Shown here one piece after another: positions 4,578 to 5,056 of a stretch of 5,056 nucleotides of DNA. Every line of letters starts with the position of its first letter. The stretch's first letter is position 1. Both the position numbers and the translations under genes were made by a program. The notes below the pieces were generated by a model. It was given only the letters and a program-made list of their open reading frames with translations. It ran no database searches and was not told the DNA's origin. Source of the stretch: Ignavibacteriales bacterium UBA6490 (GTDB lineage Bacteria; Bacteroidota; Ignavibacteria; Ignavibacteriales; Ignavibacteriaceae); NCBI GenBank assembly GCA_002435365.1, contig DJMM01000033.1:12532-17587 (forward strand), read 5' to 3'.

Positions 4578-5056
4578 ATGTTTATTAAAAAAATGTGTGT
4601 AATAATTTTTATAATCGTAATTTCATCAACAATACTTACAGCAAATAATTCTGATTTCTATTATTCCAAAGGAGATTCAGTACAAATGACATCACAAGAA
4701 ATAATAATTGCAAAAGAAAAAGCAATTCTTGACCGTTGGATAACCGGCGATACATTCGGATTCATTGATGCTGCCGCCGAGGAAATAACCTATTTTGATC
4801 CCGGTTTAGAAAAACGCTGTACGGGTAAAAAAGAGTTTCATGACTGGATTGCCGCTTTTAACGGGTCATTCAGCTTTCCCGATTATAAATTGGTTGATCC
4901 GCGGGTTCAAATCCATGAAGATGTTGGAGTTCTTACCTTTAACTTTGTTGGATTTATGCAGGATGGCAGCAAAGAATATTTTAATACAACTGAAGTATAC
5001 AAACTGATTGATGGGGATTGGAAGCTAATAAGTTCTCACTGGTCACAAACTAAATC
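4578..5056 (+). CDS. Secreted NTF2-like (DUF4440/SnoaL-type) protein, 3' end just outside window
   Basis: The open frame runs off the window with about 159 codons. The preferred start is ATG 4578, because GGAG (4568-4571) lies six bases before it and the product then begins with a clean signal peptide (MFIKKM, then a hydrophobic stretch VIIFIIVISSTILTA). In-frame ATGs at 4548 and 4566 would add up to ten residues and are less likely. The mature part is an NTF2-like alpha-beta domain: helix EIIIAKEKAILDRWITGDT, then ITYFDPGLEKRCTGKKEFHD, the region DYKLVDPRVQIHEDVGVLTF, and the closing strands EYFNTTEVYKLIDGDW and KLISSHWSQTK. The ending is characteristic of DUF4440/SnoaL-like proteins, so only a few residues should be missing. 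Members range from small-ring isomerases to ligand-binding proteins, and no substrate can be assigned here. Export to the periplasm or surface is inferred. The gene follows the attC-like site by about 100 bp and could itself be a cassette or the resident gene beyond the scar. Confidence 0.82.
   Translation, partial: MFIKKMCVIIFIIVISSTILTANNSDFYYSKGDSVQMTSQEIIIAKEKAILDRWITGDTFGFIDAAAEEITYFDPGLEKRCTGKKEFHDWIAAFNGSFSFPDYKLVDPRVQIHEDVGVLTFNFVGFMQDGSKEYFNTTEVYKLIDGDWKLISSHWSQTK

Overview
The window looks like chromosomal DNA from the Bacteroidota/Chlorobi/Ignavibacteria side of the tree. This rests on protein style (a fused MgtC-DUF4010 membrane protein, a YdeI/DUF1801 protein, a DUF4440 protein), on the general lack of strong Shine-Dalgarno sequences, and on one good match to the Bacteroidota-type promoter (TTG, 20-nt spacer, TAnnTTTG). 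No rRNA or phylogenetic marker is present, so the placement is an inference.

Left part (1-3343): four ordinary-looking genes, all on the minus strand. Read in the direction of transcription from high to low coordinates they are a 226-aa protein of unknown function (possibly DUF6266-like), a YdeI-family DUF1801/OmdA protein, an MgtC-DUF4010 integral membrane protein, and the N-terminal 137 residues of a methyltransferase with an O-methyltransferase-type winged-helix dimerisation domain, cut by the window edge. Gaps of 71 to 181 bp separate them and there is no functional theme, so they are probably separate transcription units.

Middle (3344-3882): 539 bp without a protein gene. It holds a 9-bp-arm dyad, a G/C-richer patch with four tandem copies of an 11-bp unit flanked by inverted sequence, and then very AT-rich DNA with a possible promoter.

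Right part (3883-5056): everything points to the plus strand and this is the accessory region. A 76-codon fragment carries the N-terminal SAM-like domain of an integron-type tyrosine recombinase (IntI) and stops with no catalytic domain. It is butt-joined, in another frame, to the C-terminal part of an L-2-amino-thiazoline-4-carboxylate (ATC) hydrolase family protein, which has its own frameshift in a T6 run. An attC-like imperfect palindrome follows, then a secreted NTF2-like/DUF4440 protein that runs off the window end. The simplest reading is a decayed integron or cassette scar: a deletion joined the 5' end of intI to the 3' end of a cassette gene, leaving one degenerate attC. The two protein-family assignments are well supported by motifs; the scar history and the attC call are inferences.
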